This document shows, piece after piece, positions 52,795 to 61,583 of a DNA stretch of 64,000 nt. The position numbers and the translations under genes are program-made. Where the stretch lies: NCBI GenBank assembly GCA_964419935.1, contig CAYQQJ010000016.1:19001-83000 (forward strand), written 5' to 3'. The stretch is from CAYQQJ01 sp964419935. GTDB taxonomy: Bacteria > Pseudomonadota > Gammaproteobacteria > Pseudomonadales > Cellvibrionaceae. The notes beneath the pieces are model-generated. The model saw only the letters and a list, made by a program, of their open reading frames with translations, did no database searches and had not been told where the DNA came from. The first letter of the stretch is position 1; each line of letters opens with the position of its first letter.

Positions 52795-54414
52795 ATGGAT
52801 TTCCCAAGCAACAAGCAACACCACAAAATTTTCGCTTCGCGACGCAGGGCAATACTCACTGCGATATTCTGGTCGACGCTACTGGCACCCATCTACGGCG
52901 CCCAGGTATTTGCGGCTGCACCTGTGACTGTTGATGATGCGAGAAAGATCTCACGAGACAGCAGTATTACCATCAATATCGTTGCCAATGATTATGATCC
53001 CGACGGCAATTCGCTTTTTGTTGTCTCTGTCGGTTCGCCGACTCATGGCAACGCGGTGTTGCAGCCCGATGGCAGCGTCTTCTACACTCCACCGTCGAGT
53101 TTTACGGGCTCCGATAGCTTTACCTACATTATCCAGGAGGATACAGAGGAAGGGCTCACCGCAGCGGGAACCGTGGTGATAGATGTTACCAGTACGAATT
53201 ACAGCGTCTATACGAATAATGATAATAATAGCAACCTTGCGGCGGCCATAGATGGCGTCTGCGCGCAGTTGCGCAGCAGCTCGGATAGCGAACTGGGTGC
53301 AGCCCGCAGGAACCTCCTGGAACGCTGTAACCAGCTTGACGAATTGGCAGCGGGGAATCCGGACGGCGTGGGTGACCTGCTGGATCAGTTCGCACCCGAA
53401 GAGACTGTGACACAAATGCGCGTATCCGGGCAGTCCAGTCGTGCGCAGTCCAATGCGGTTTCCCAGCGTTTGCAGCAGATCAAAACCGGTGACAATTCCT
53501 TCACCCTCAATGGTCGAGCGTCGGCAAGCGGTGGTGCGGCAGGCGCTGATGGTGAAACATGGTCCCGCCTGGGACTCTTTTCCAGCGTCCAGTTTGATTC
53601 CGCGAAGCGGGATATTACAGAGCTTGAGAACGGATATGATGCCAACGCGCGCAGCTTAACAGTGGGTTTGGATTATCAGTTGAGTGATCAGTTGATTCTG
53701 GGTTCTGCTGTGGGATTCACAACCAGTGAGCTGGATTATGCACAACAAAATGGGGGCCTGGAATCGGACATCGTCAGCCTGATTGCTTTCGGCTCCTGGT
53801 ATCTGGATCGCTACGCGCTGGATGTGCAAGTTGGATACGCCGATACCAGCTTCGACTCGCAACGACACATTCACTATGACGGAATGCCGGGCGCCGATGA
53901 TACGGTGTCCGGCGCGACTGACGGGCAGCAGTGGCTTGCCAATATGCAGGGCCAGTGGACCTGGAACAAAAATGCATTGACGGTTTACCCGTTTGTACGG
54001 CTGGATTACCTGCAGAGCAAAACCGGCGGTTACGTGGAGCAGGGTGATAGTGGTTTGGCTATGATGTTGGGCGACCAGTCCATGACGCAGCTAACACTGT
54101 CTGGCGGAGTACAGACCACCTATGCCATCAATACCAACTGGGGTGTACTTGTACCGACAGCGCAGTTAACCCTGCTCAGTGATGCGAGTTCTGACTATGA
54201 CCCGGTAGTTGCGCGTTTTGCCTACGATCCCGACCCCGATAACAACTTCTTGATTCACAGCGATGGCGGCGATAAGTCTTATGCGCAGCTTTCTGTTGGC
54301 ACATCCGCCGTCTTCATTCATGGTGTTTCCGCTTTCGTGCAATATCAACAAATGTTCGGCTACGAAAAGCTTCAAGCATTTCAAGTACAGGCGGGGATAC
54401 GTTATGAATTCTAA
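52795..54414 (+). CDS. Cadherin/Ig-like domain protein with autotransporter-like beta-barrel
   Basis: A 539-residue exported protein (ATG at 52795 after AAGG; the TTG three codons earlier is less likely). A signal peptide ends near residue 42 ('IYGAQVFAA/AP'). One cadherin-like or VCBS/Big_9-type domain follows (about 44-135: 'DSSITINIVANDYDPDGNSL', 'YTPPSSFTGSDSFTYII'). A helical linker leads to a C-terminal 12-strand-type autotransporter barrel (about 255-539) ending in the outer-membrane signature '...QAGIRYEF' with terminal Phe. A short passenger suggests surface display rather than release. Its stop overlaps the start of the next lipoprotein gene by 11 bp, so the two are translated together. 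Confidence 0.87.
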   Translation: MDFPSNKQHHKIFASRRRAILTAIFWSTLLAPIYGAQVFAAAPVTVDDARKISRDSSITINIVANDYDPDGNSLFVVSVGSPTHGNAVLQPDGSVFYTPPSSFTGSDSFTYIIQEDTEEGLTAAGTVVIDVTSTNYSVYTNNDNNSNLAAAIDGVCAQLRSSSDSELGAARRNLLERCNQLDELAAGNPDGVGDLLDQFAPEETVTQMRVSGQSSRAQSNAVSQRLQQIKTGDNSFTLNGRASASGGAAGADGETWSRLGLFSSVQFDSAKRDITELENGYDANARSLTVGLDYQLSDQLILGSAVGFTTSELDYAQQNGGLESDIVSLIAFGSWYLDRYALDVQVGYADTSFDSQRHIHYDGMPGADDTVSGATDGQQWLANMQGQWTWNKNALTVYPFVRLDYLQSKTGGYVEQGDSGLAMMLGDQSMTQLTLSGGVQTTYAINTNWGVLVPTAQLTLLSDASSDYDPVVARFAYDPDPDNNFLIHSDGGDKSYAQLSVGTSAVFIHGVSAFVQYQQMFGYEKLQAFQVQAGIRYEF

Positions 54415-56722
54415 TTTTCTACAGCAATGTGTCACACGGCCTGTTCTTGCAGTGTGTATGTTGACGCTCACAGCATGTGGCGGTGGTTCTGGATCCCAAA
54501 CAACCGACGATGGAAGCAACTTACCGTCACCCGTCGCGGAGACGATTGTTGATGATGTTCTGGTTCCTGCCCCGGACGGGCAGACACCGTCATCAGAGGT
54601 GGACCTGGCGCTACTTCCGGTTATCAGCATTGATGGACGCCAGTTTTCCGATACCAACGTGCTGATCAACCTCCACGGCACCGTCGAAGCCGCCGAAGGC
54701 GCCGAAATTGCAAGTACCTTATGGACGCAGGTCGCTGGTCCCACAGTGGATATTGCGAATCCCGCGAAACTCAATAACTATATTATTGCTCCGGACGTCA
54801 GCAGCACCACCCTGATCGAGTTTCGCCTTACCGCCTTGGATAACCTGGGACGCATTAATTCTGCATCCATGTCAGTGATTGTGCAGCCACAACCGGCGTT
54901 TGTTCGTGTGGCGGGGACTATCGTAGAGGAGTCCGCCAGTGAAGCAGTGTTTAGCATTCGGCTCAATGCCGCCAGCGCAGAACCGGTCGATGTCTTTTAC
55001 AGCACACAATCACAGACCGCCCAGGCAGAGATGGATTTCGTGCCGGTGTCGGGCAACCTGGTATTTGAGCCAGGGGAAATAGAACGTCTGGTTCCTGTGT
55101 CATTGTTGCCGAATGGCAATATCGGTATGGACAGGATTTTCAATTTGCGCGTGACCTTGGTGCAGGGTGCCGAGGTGGCATCCAATTTCGGCTCGGCGCT
55201 TATTCAGGCCTCCGGTGAGCGCATGGCACAAAGTATTGCATTCGCCGAGCCTGGTCCGTTTGCAGTAAATGCGGGTGACACGTTTATTAACGGTTTGAGT
55301 TCAGAGGCCAGTGGTTCTGGGTCGGGTTCACTGACTTTTACATCCAGCGATTCCACGGTAGCTAAAGTCGATGAAGAGGGTAGAGTTATTGGTGTCTCAC
55401 CGGGTAGCGTCACCATATCGGCCACCAAGGAAGGTGACGAAAATTATTATCCTGCAACGGATTCCTATCCCTTGACCGTGCTGGCGCCTTCATCCATCGG
55501 GGTGACGGCACTGGTGGGAACGACAGATACCTTGGTGAACTTCAACGGGGAAGTTGGCAGTTGGCAATTCATTCGTTCGACGGATCCGATGTGCGACCTG
55601 GCTAATGCATTGGAATGCGAGTCCGCGCAAAGCGATATTCTTGTCAGTTCCACTGCTCAGGATAGCGTCCTAACGCTCGGTACCATGGGTTATTACTGGC
55701 TCAATATCAATGGCCTCTATAGCAACGCACTGGACATCACCGCAAATACCGATGCCTCGACCATCGGCGCGCCGCCTGCCCGTTACGAGCATCGCATGCT
55801 GACTTTCAACAATGCCCTGTGGCTTATCGGTGGGACGCTGACAAATTCGGATGAATCCGGTGCGCGCTATCGGGACGTCTGGCAGTCCACGGATGGCATC
55901 ATGTGGCAACAGGTTACCGATGATATCAGTGCGGCGGGAAGTTCGGTTCCCATAGATTATGGGATAAATAAAGCGATAGTCTATAACGACACATTTTGGG
56001 TTATTGACGACAATGACGGTACTATTTATCGCTCGCAAGACGGTATCAATTGGGAAAATGCCGGCCCGCCGCCCTTCGGCATCCGACGCAATCATCAACT
56101 GGTCAATTTCCAGGATCGATTGATCTTGATCGGCGAAACCATCGATCCTGATGGAAGTCCGATGACTGAATCCTGGCTTTACAATGAAGTTGACGGCTGG
56201 ACCCCAGCATCGGACTTGCCGCCGTTTTCACCAGGGAATTCTGCACGACTCATTGTTTATAAGGAGCAGTTGTGGTTTATCGGATACTTGACCGAAAACA
56301 ACGAACTGAGTAATCCGACAGGAATATGGACATCCGCGGACGGCATCAACTGGGAACCTGTAACCAACAGTGATACGGCGTTCGGCAACCGGTTCGGCCA
56401 TCAGCTCACGGTGTTCAATGACCGGCTCTGGTTGATTGGAGGGCAAGACAGTGAAATGCAAAGCGATGGGACCACACAGGTCTGGTCAACTGCCGACGGC
56501 CTGAGCTGGACGCTCGAAAACCCAGCAGCAGAGATTCCCACCAGAGATGAATTTCAGCTGGTGGCTTTCAACGACAGGTTATGGCTCCATGGCGGGATTA
56601 ATTGGCAAGTTGATAGCCCGACATTGAATGATACCTGGATGAGTGAAGACGGCATTAATTGGCGGCGTGTGTATCGAAACCATTTTACGTTTCAGGGTTC
56701 TGATTCAATACAAACCAATTAA
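54404..56722 (+). CDS. Lipoprotein with Calx-beta, Big_2 and kelch-like repeats
   Basis: A 772-residue lipoprotein. Start at 54404 (GGGGA six nt upstream) overlaps the barrel gene by 11 bp; the signal peptide ends in the lipobox 'LTAC' with Cys25 and a Gly/Ser tether. After a first Ig/PKD-like region ('INLHGTVEAAEGAEIASTLW', 'LIEFRLTALDNLGRINSAS') come a Calx-beta domain (about 165-270), a Big_2-like domain (about 275-365, 'SSDSTVAKVDEEGRVIGVSP') and, from about residue 455, four to five kelch-like blades ('RYEHRMLTFNNALWLIGGTL', 'NHQLVNFQDRLILIGETI', 'FGHQLTVFNDRLWLIGGQDS', 'EFQLVAFNDRLWLHGGI'). Likely an outer-surface adhesin or scaffold working with the barrel protein. Confidence 0.87.
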   Translation: MNSNFLQQCVTRPVLAVCMLTLTACGGGSGSQTTDDGSNLPSPVAETIVDDVLVPAPDGQTPSSEVDLALLPVISIDGRQFSDTNVLINLHGTVEAAEGAEIASTLWTQVAGPTVDIANPAKLNNYIIAPDVSSTTLIEFRLTALDNLGRINSASMSVIVQPQPAFVRVAGTIVEESASEAVFSIRLNAASAEPVDVFYSTQSQTAQAEMDFVPVSGNLVFEPGEIERLVPVSLLPNGNIGMDRIFNLRVTLVQGAEVASNFGSALIQASGERMAQSIAFAEPGPFAVNAGDTFINGLSSEASGSGSGSLTFTSSDSTVAKVDEEGRVIGVSPGSVTISATKEGDENYYPATDSYPLTVLAPSSIGVTALVGTTDTLVNFNGEVGSWQFIRSTDPMCDLANALECESAQSDILVSSTAQDSVLTLGTMGYYWLNINGLYSNALDITANTDASTIGAPPARYEHRMLTFNNALWLIGGTLTNSDESGARYRDVWQSTDGIMWQQVTDDISAAGSSVPIDYGINKAIVYNDTFWVIDDNDGTIYRSQDGINWENAGPPPFGIRRNHQLVNFQDRLILIGETIDPDGSPMTESWLYNEVDGWTPASDLPPFSPGNSARLIVYKEQLWFIGYLTENNELSNPTGIWTSADGINWEPVTNSDTAFGNRFGHQLTVFNDRLWLIGGQDSEMQSDGTTQVWSTADGLSWTLENPAAEIPTRDEFQLVAFNDRLWLHGGINWQVDSPTLNDTWMSEDGINWRRVYRNHFTFQGSDSIQTN

Positions 56723-57019
56723 ATGTTTGCTGCACATGCGGTATAAAACATACGCTGGGAAGTGGGGGTATAGATATCGATAAAGAGTTGATGGCAACAT
56801 CGCTGGTAGCATCCAACTTGCTTTGCGATCCCAATCACAGCTATTTCGCTGCCTGTCTTATCGTAAGGCTTCCTGTCAGTTAAAAGACGCCGAACAGGAG
56901 CCCTCTTTTACTGCGACTGTCTTATTTACTTTTGGTCGCTGACATTAATGCTATCGGCTAACGTAAAAAAGCCCCGCGATCCGGAGCTCTTAGGCTAATT
57001 AGTGGGCGCTAAACGCTGA
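56723..57019. other. Intergenic region with decayed repeat remnant
   Basis: About 300 bp between the kelch lipoprotein and the leftward lipoprotein cassette. From 56851 onward it resembles the sequence after 58194: GCCTGTCTTATCGT is identical in both, and a diverged match continues through the terminator. It may be a third, strongly decayed copy of the duplicated cassette. No gene is seen. Confidence 0.5.
56965..56988 (-). terminator. Terminator of the downstream immunity-like copy
   Basis: The minus strand reads AGCTCCG-GATCG-CGGGGCT (one G.U pair) followed by TTTTTTA. It is the homologue of the terminator at 58321-58345 and belongs to the gene 57020-58063. Confidence 0.8.
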
Positions 57020-58063
57020 CTAGCGAGCGATTATCCACTTGCCGTTTTCTCTGCGATAGATGAGATGATAACCGACTGATCCCGATCTTGATTTGAAATT
57101 GAATGCCAAGGCTGATCCACCGTCAGCCCTAACTAAACTGACCAATTTCCGGTTTTCCTCCAAAGAAATTCTTACATGATTGGGGACTAAGTCCACGAGC
57201 TCCAAGTCCTCATTGTTTAGCGCATCCATGAAATCTGCGCGTAACTCTTTTTGTGTGGTGCCTGGCTCAAAGTAAAATGCCGCATCGGTCTCCCGACTGC
57301 GCTCCTCAAACAACGGCATAATACTATCAATATCACCAGTTTCTAAAGCTTTTTGAATCTTCTTATATTCTATAAGCAGGTTGTCCCGTGCCGCATAATA
57401 ATCATCATCACTCATCGCGTAGTAGCCAGGAAGTTCATCGCTTTGGAAGAACGCCCACAAGGGCAATGATGACGGAATTTCTAACGTTCTTTCGTACAGC
57501 ATACCACCCTCATAACCGTCCGGGCCCGTAAGTGGAGTGGCGGTAACTTCTGATATTTCGATACCTCCGTTTTCATCCCGTGTAAAACCATTTTGGGAAT
57601 TATAGCGGCCAGCCGCCGTACTGCTGATGGTGGGGTCGCCGTCTTTAAGATGCTTTTCTTCAAATATTAACGTGGCAATGGATTTGATATTTTCAGCATC
57701 GCCCGCTGCATGAACCTGCAATTCCAATCGAACCTGAGCGTTGGGATTTACGGGATCACCTTCATTAGGAGGGAGAATGTCGATACCTAGGACATTCTTT
57801 TCAGGGTGCATCCAATGATTGACTGGCAGAGACATGGTGAGCTGCCCATCATCTGAATATTCTTTGTGAACCGCAGTGCCATTTAAATTCACCAAATAGC
57901 TGGTATTGTAGGAATGGATATTTAACGTAAACAGGGGTTTATTTTCAAGCACGCTCATGGATTCTGGCTCCGCATTACTGCATGAAGCGACCATGACAAT
58001 AATTGCCAAGCTCAGGCCGCGTAATAGAAATTTTACTGATCTGTCATTATAAGTCGAGTTCAT
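57020..58063 (-). CDS. Lipoprotein, second immunity-like paralogue
   Basis: A 347-residue lipoprotein (ATG at 58061-58063). The signal peptide ends in 'MVASC' with lipobox Cys28. An N-terminal beta-rich domain (about 35-150, 'TLNIHSYNTSYLVNLNG', 'LPVNHWMHPEKNVLGIDILP') is followed by a variable middle and a C-terminal domain (about 230-347) that ends 'LIYRRENGKWIIAR', typical of NTF2/SnoaL-like folds. It is closely similar to the product of 58376-59410 along the whole length; the middle section ('GIEISEVTATPLTGPDGYEG' region) differs most. It overlaps the remnant effector tail by 17 bp. Likely role: protection against a related effector. This is inferred from layout only. Confidence 0.85.
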   Translation of the reverse strand: MNSTYNDRSVKFLLRGLSLAIIVMVASCSNAEPESMSVLENKPLFTLNIHSYNTSYLVNLNGTAVHKEYSDDGQLTMSLPVNHWMHPEKNVLGIDILPPNEGDPVNPNAQVRLELQVHAAGDAENIKSIATLIFEEKHLKDGDPTISSTAAGRYNSQNGFTRDENGGIEISEVTATPLTGPDGYEGGMLYERTLEIPSSLPLWAFFQSDELPGYYAMSDDDYYAARDNLLIEYKKIQKALETGDIDSIMPLFEERSRETDAAFYFEPGTTQKELRADFMDALNNEDLELVDLVPNHVRISLEENRKLVSLVRADGGSALAFNFKSRSGSVGYHLIYRRENGKWIIAR

Positions 58064-58256
58064 CGATAGAATACTTATCCGGTTGTTTGGGCCACTGACT
58101 GGCCGATAGTATTTCGATGCTTCCTCTGGCGATTCGGCTCTCGGCTTTGATGCTGCTCTTTGCTTTACGGCTATCACTACGATTATTGTCATTGCCTGTC
58201 TTATCGTCAGACTTCATGCTGCGTGTGGATATCTCCGTTTGATGCGTAAAATAAGT
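58047..58256 (-). pseudogene. Orphan copy of the effector C-terminal tail
   Basis: Reading leftward, 69 codons and a TAA align with the last 69 codons of the effector 59394-61583: both end in 'GSIEILSAS(Q/R)WPKQPDKYS' then 'IDELDL*'. Upstream of 58256 the similarity stops. It has no start codon or ribosome-binding site of its own in the matching part. The part nearest the stop is almost unchanged, while the upstream part has diverged ('MKSDDKTGNDNNRSDS' against 'MTSDDMARNKGRGNSF'). Confidence 0.85.
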
Positions 58257-58320
58257 GCCTCTTTTTATTATGACTGCCTTATTTATTTTCGACGACTGAC
58301 ATCAACGCTATTGATCGACG

Positions 58321-58345
58321 TAAAAAAGCCCCGCCATGCGGAGCT
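58321..58345 (-). terminator. Terminator of the first immunity-like gene
   Basis: The minus strand reads AGCTCCGC-ATG-GCGGGGCT (8-bp stem with one G.U pair; 58327-58334 with 58338-58345) followed by TTTTTTA. It lies 30 bp after the stop of 58376-59410. Confidence 0.85.
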
Positions 58346-58375
58346 TTGAGGTTACCAATTAAACCGTGACGTTTC

Positions 58376-59410
58376 TTAGCGGGTAATTATCCACTTCCCA
58401 TCTTGTTTTCGAAGCACTATGGGATAGCTGACTGACCCTGATCTAGAAATAAAATTAAATCCGATCGCCGCCCCTTCATCTGACCTGGTTAAACTGACTA
58501 ACCTCCGGTTTTCCTCTAGTGTGATTCCCACTTGATCCGGAACAAGTTCGACTATCTTCAAATCATCATGGCCGACTGCATCCAGAAAATCTGCACGCAA
58601 CTCTTTCTGTGTAGTGCCTGGCTCAAAGTAAAACGCCGCATCGGTTTCCTGACTGCGCTCCTCAAATAATGGCATAATGTTATCAATGTCACCGCTTTCT
58701 AAAGCCCTTTGAATCTTCTCATATTCTATAAGGAGGTTGTCCCGTGCAGCATAATAATCTTCATCACTCATTGTATCGTAGTCAGGAAGTTCATCGCTTT
58801 CAAAGAATGCCCAGAGAGGCAATGACGAGGGAATTGCTATTGTTCTTTCGTAGAGAATAGCTCCCTCATATTGCGCACGGGGAGTGGCGGTAATTTCTGA
58901 CACAAAAACATCACCCCTCTCGTCCGGCTCGAATCCCCGCTGCGAGTTATAATGCCCAGCCGGAGTGCTGCTGATAGTAGGGTTACCCTCTTTCAGGTGC
59001 TTTTCTTCGAAGACTAACGTTGCAATGGATTTGATATTTTCAGGGTTACCTTCTGTATGAACCTGCAATTCTAATCGAACCTGAGCGTTGGAGTTTACGG
59101 GGTCGCCTTCATTAGGAGGAAGAATGTCGACACCTAAGATATTCTTTTTAGGGTGCATCCAGTGATTGACCGGCAGCGATAAGGTAACTTGCCCATCATC
59201 ATAAAATTCTTTATGCACCGCAATACCGTTCAATCGCACAAAATAACTGGTATTGTAGGCATGGATGTTGAGGGTGAATATGGGTTTATTGTCAAGCACA
59301 CTCATGGCTTCTGGCTCCGCACTACTGCATGAAGCGACCATGGCAATAACTGCCAGGCTCAGGCCGCGTAATAGATGTTTCACTGATCGGTCATTATAAG
59401 TCGAGTTCAT
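58376..59410 (-). CDS. Lipoprotein, immunity-like gene coupled to the effector
   Basis: A 344-residue lipoprotein (ATG at 59408-59410, overlapping the effector stop by 17 bp). The signal peptide 'LRGLSLAVIAMVASC' ends in the lipobox with Cys28. The beta-rich N-terminal domain and NTF2-like C-terminal domain ('PIVLRKQDGKWIITR' end) are the same as in its downstream paralogue. The overlap with a large putative effector, the lipid anchor and the tandem duplicate fit an envelope immunity protein. An alternative is a chaperone or co-secreted partner. The long in-frame extension upstream (to 59551) is the effector tail in another frame and is not used. Confidence 0.85.
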   Translation of the reverse strand: MNSTYNDRSVKHLLRGLSLAVIAMVASCSSAEPEAMSVLDNKPIFTLNIHAYNTSYFVRLNGIAVHKEFYDDGQVTLSLPVNHWMHPKKNILGVDILPPNEGDPVNSNAQVRLELQVHTEGNPENIKSIATLVFEEKHLKEGNPTISSTPAGHYNSQRGFEPDERGDVFVSEITATPRAQYEGAILYERTIAIPSSLPLWAFFESDELPDYDTMSDEDYYAARDNLLIEYEKIQRALESGDIDNIMPLFEERSQETDAAFYFEPGTTQKELRADFLDAVGHDDLKIVELVPDQVGITLEENRRLVSLTRSDEGAAIGFNFISRSGSVSYPIVLRKQDGKWIITR

Positions 59411-61583
59411 CGATAGAATACTTATCCGGTTGTTTGGGCCAGCGAGAGGCCGATAAAATTTCGATACTTCCTTTTGCGGTGCGATCTTCGGCTGTAATAT
59501 TTTTCTTTCTCCCAAAGCTGTTGCCACGACCTTTGTTGCGTGCCATATCATCAGACGTCATCTCCCGTCTAGAAATCTCCGCATAATATGCAAAATAAAT
59601 CGTCGCGCCGGTAAACTCTACCTTGCCGCCTAGCGTCGGTTTTTCGTTTACCGTCGTAGACCACAAGCTGATGACAGCGCCTATACCTTCGGCATCGCTC
59701 TTAGCACTTTGAAGCGACAATTCCAAGCCTATCGCCATTTTAACAAACCACACATTGGCTTCAGCTTTGGCTGTGCCTTTCAGGCCAATCAGTAAGCTGG
59801 CCGAGCCTTGACTGGTTTTGCCTTTTTCGCTCCGCCAAGGTTTACCAGCTGGTTTTTCCCAGGTCAAGTCGGCAGTCAATCCGCCGGTGACGGTGAGTTC
59901 GAGTTTAATTTCTGCGGAGGCGTTTACGGTATCATTGCCGACGCCTTTTTCTGCTCTTGCTCGGATTTCCTGTATAAGTTTTCCGATAGGCGATTCTTTA
60001 GCCGCTACCCAGTCCAGGATATCGGTGCTGACGTCCGCTTGGATCAGCGGGTCCAATTTAAGGGCGAGGTTTCCGCCGATATCCACTTTATGGCTCTGTT
60101 CAATTTCCTGCAATTCGAGGTCGCCGGCTAGGGCTACGGCGGAACTGAGACCCGCTTTAATTCGTTTATTCGCTTGTTCATTATTTACCCCGGGGATGAG
60201 TTGCGCCCCTTTGCTGGATAACTCCTTGATGCGATCCACCACAGGACCAATAATGGCGTGAATTTCAGGGAAAAAATCCGCTGGGGTGCCGGCCTCAAAA
60301 CTCCATGTGTTTTTGGCGATGTTACCCTTCAAGCCTGCTTTGAGCTCCCACCCTTTGTCGTCTTTAGTGGTGTAACCCATGCTAACGTTGCCGCTCCACT
60401 TAAAGGTGGGGAAAGCATGAACCTTGGCTTCGCAGCTTTTAATATCCTCACAGCCTTTGGCTTCCACGGAATAGATTTGTGGGTTCAAGCTACCGAGTTT
60501 CGGTACCATACAATAGCGCAGGAAGTCTTTAAAGCTTTTGATCTCCCTGCTCGGCTTCGGGGCAAGCACCGGAAACTTATGCGGACTCGCGACAGCCGTT
60601 TCACTGAACGTATCGCCGTTGATGACGAGGCTCGGGCACTCGGTGTTGCCATGCACGCAGGTGCCGGCAAAGGCAAGATTAATATGGTCGGGTTTGCCTT
60701 CATTGCCGATGACTTGAATGACGGTATCAACACCGTTAAAGTTAGGCTCCCCCTTCATAGCATCTAACAAATACCCTCGCTTACTGTAATGATCACAGCG
60801 CAGACTGAACTTGACCATTTCACAAACCGGTACTTTCTCTTCTTTCGGCTCCTCATCCTCCTTGACCGCGTTTGTTGCTGCCGCGCTTGCATGTGGGCCA
60901 AGGTCTGAGGGGCTGCTGGCAGGCATGGAGGTAGTGTCTGTTTCTGCTTCGGTGCTGTTTCCTGACTCTTTTGGGTGGGGACCGTTGGTTAAGGTTTCGC
61001 GCACGATGACTTTGCCCTCAACAATGGCGTCGGCAACAAGGTCAATTGTGGTGGGGTTGCCGGCGGGGCGTCGTGTGACTGTAATCCCGTCTACCAGCCC
61101 TTTCAGCTGGTCCTCGCTGGCGCCCAACTGGGTGACGTACTGACGGGCTTCCGCAGCGTTGCGAAAGCTCTTCACATTACCTCTGGCGGCCATGAACTGG
61201 GCGTTTGCGGGCAATATCTGCACCGCAGTATTTTTGTTGGAGGTTTTGAACGTGTATTGGCTGATATTGCTGGCTATGGCGACAACGTCGGTGATGTCGA
61301 ACACTCTGATTTTGCCAAATACCATCAATTTGGCAATTTGTTCTTCTATGCGCGAATGGTGTCTTCCGCCGGTTCTCCCCTCACTACCGACTGAACTTAT
61401 CATACGACGCCAGTAGTTTTCTGATACACGGAGGCTGCGGACAAACCGTTCTGCTGAGGCTGGATCTGTTAGCCGTTTGGAAGATAATCCTGTCGGTGTC
61501 ACTCCGTCTCTGGAGGTATGTAATTTATAGTGCCTGCCAAAACCGTCCTGTATTTTATTATGCAGCATTGCCTGTCTGTCCAT
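59394..61583 (-). CDS. Putative polymorphic effector, 729 residues, unknown family
   Basis: No signal peptide and no family that I can name. The N-terminal 200 residues contain an internal repeat (about 40-97 and 141-197): 'AERFVRSLRVSENYW' against 'ARQYVTQLGASEDQL', ending in 'VFGKIRVFDI' and 'VEGKVIVRET', offset by about 100 residues. A Pro/Ser/Glu-rich linker (200-250) follows. Next is 'CEMVKFSLRCDHYSKRGYLL' (C-x8-C-x-H) and a mid region with more cysteines. A long beta-rich C-terminal part ('ELKAGLKGNIAKNTWSFEAG', 'VDIGGNLALKLDPLIQADVS', 'GSASLLIGLKGTAKAEANVW') precedes a basic tail. The C-terminal end is duplicated downstream next to a lipoprotein paralogue, the hallmark of polymorphic toxin loci. 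A T6SS cluster lies 10 kb away, so T6SS delivery is plausible but unproven. The ATG lacks a clear ribosome-binding site; 'MLHNKIQ' five codons later is an alternative. Confidence 0.8.
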   Translation of the reverse strand: MDRQAMLHNKIQDGFGRHYKLHTSRDGVTPTGLSSKRLTDPASAERFVRSLRVSENYWRRMISSVGSEGRTGGRHHSRIEEQIAKLMVFGKIRVFDITDVVAIASNISQYTFKTSNKNTAVQILPANAQFMAARGNVKSFRNAAEARQYVTQLGASEDQLKGLVDGITVTRRPAGNPTTIDLVADAIVEGKVIVRETLTNGPHPKESGNSTEAETDTTSMPASSPSDLGPHASAAATNAVKEDEEPKEEKVPVCEMVKFSLRCDHYSKRGYLLDAMKGEPNFNGVDTVIQVIGNEGKPDHINLAFAGTCVHGNTECPSLVINGDTFSETAVASPHKFPVLAPKPSREIKSFKDFLRYCMVPKLGSLNPQIYSVEAKGCEDIKSCEAKVHAFPTFKWSGNVSMGYTTKDDKGWELKAGLKGNIAKNTWSFEAGTPADFFPEIHAIIGPVVDRIKELSSKGAQLIPGVNNEQANKRIKAGLSSAVALAGDLELQEIEQSHKVDIGGNLALKLDPLIQADVSTDILDWVAAKESPIGKLIQEIRARAEKGVGNDTVNASAEIKLELTVTGGLTADLTWEKPAGKPWRSEKGKTSQGSASLLIGLKGTAKAEANVWFVKMAIGLELSLQSAKSDAEGIGAVISLWSTTVNEKPTLGGKVEFTGATIYFAYYAEISRREMTSDDMARNKGRGNSFGRKKNITAEDRTAKGSIEILSASRWPKQPDKYSIDELDL

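Larger units (their letters stand above)
56851..59600. repeat. Tandem duplication of effector tail, lipoprotein gene and terminator
   Basis: Two units of about 1.35 kb are arranged head to tail. The lipoprotein ATGs lie 1347 bp apart (58063 and 59410) and their terminators 1357 bp apart (56970 and 58327). The unit spans the last ~210 bp of the effector frame, the lipoprotein gene and its terminator. The copies have diverged but align along their whole length. Confidence 0.85.

Noticed and set aside
58064..58192. N-terminal extension of the lipoprotein 57020-58063
   Set aside because: The extra codons are the orphan effector tail read in another frame. The true start at 58063 gives a clean lipoprotein signal peptide. 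The same applies to 59411-59551.
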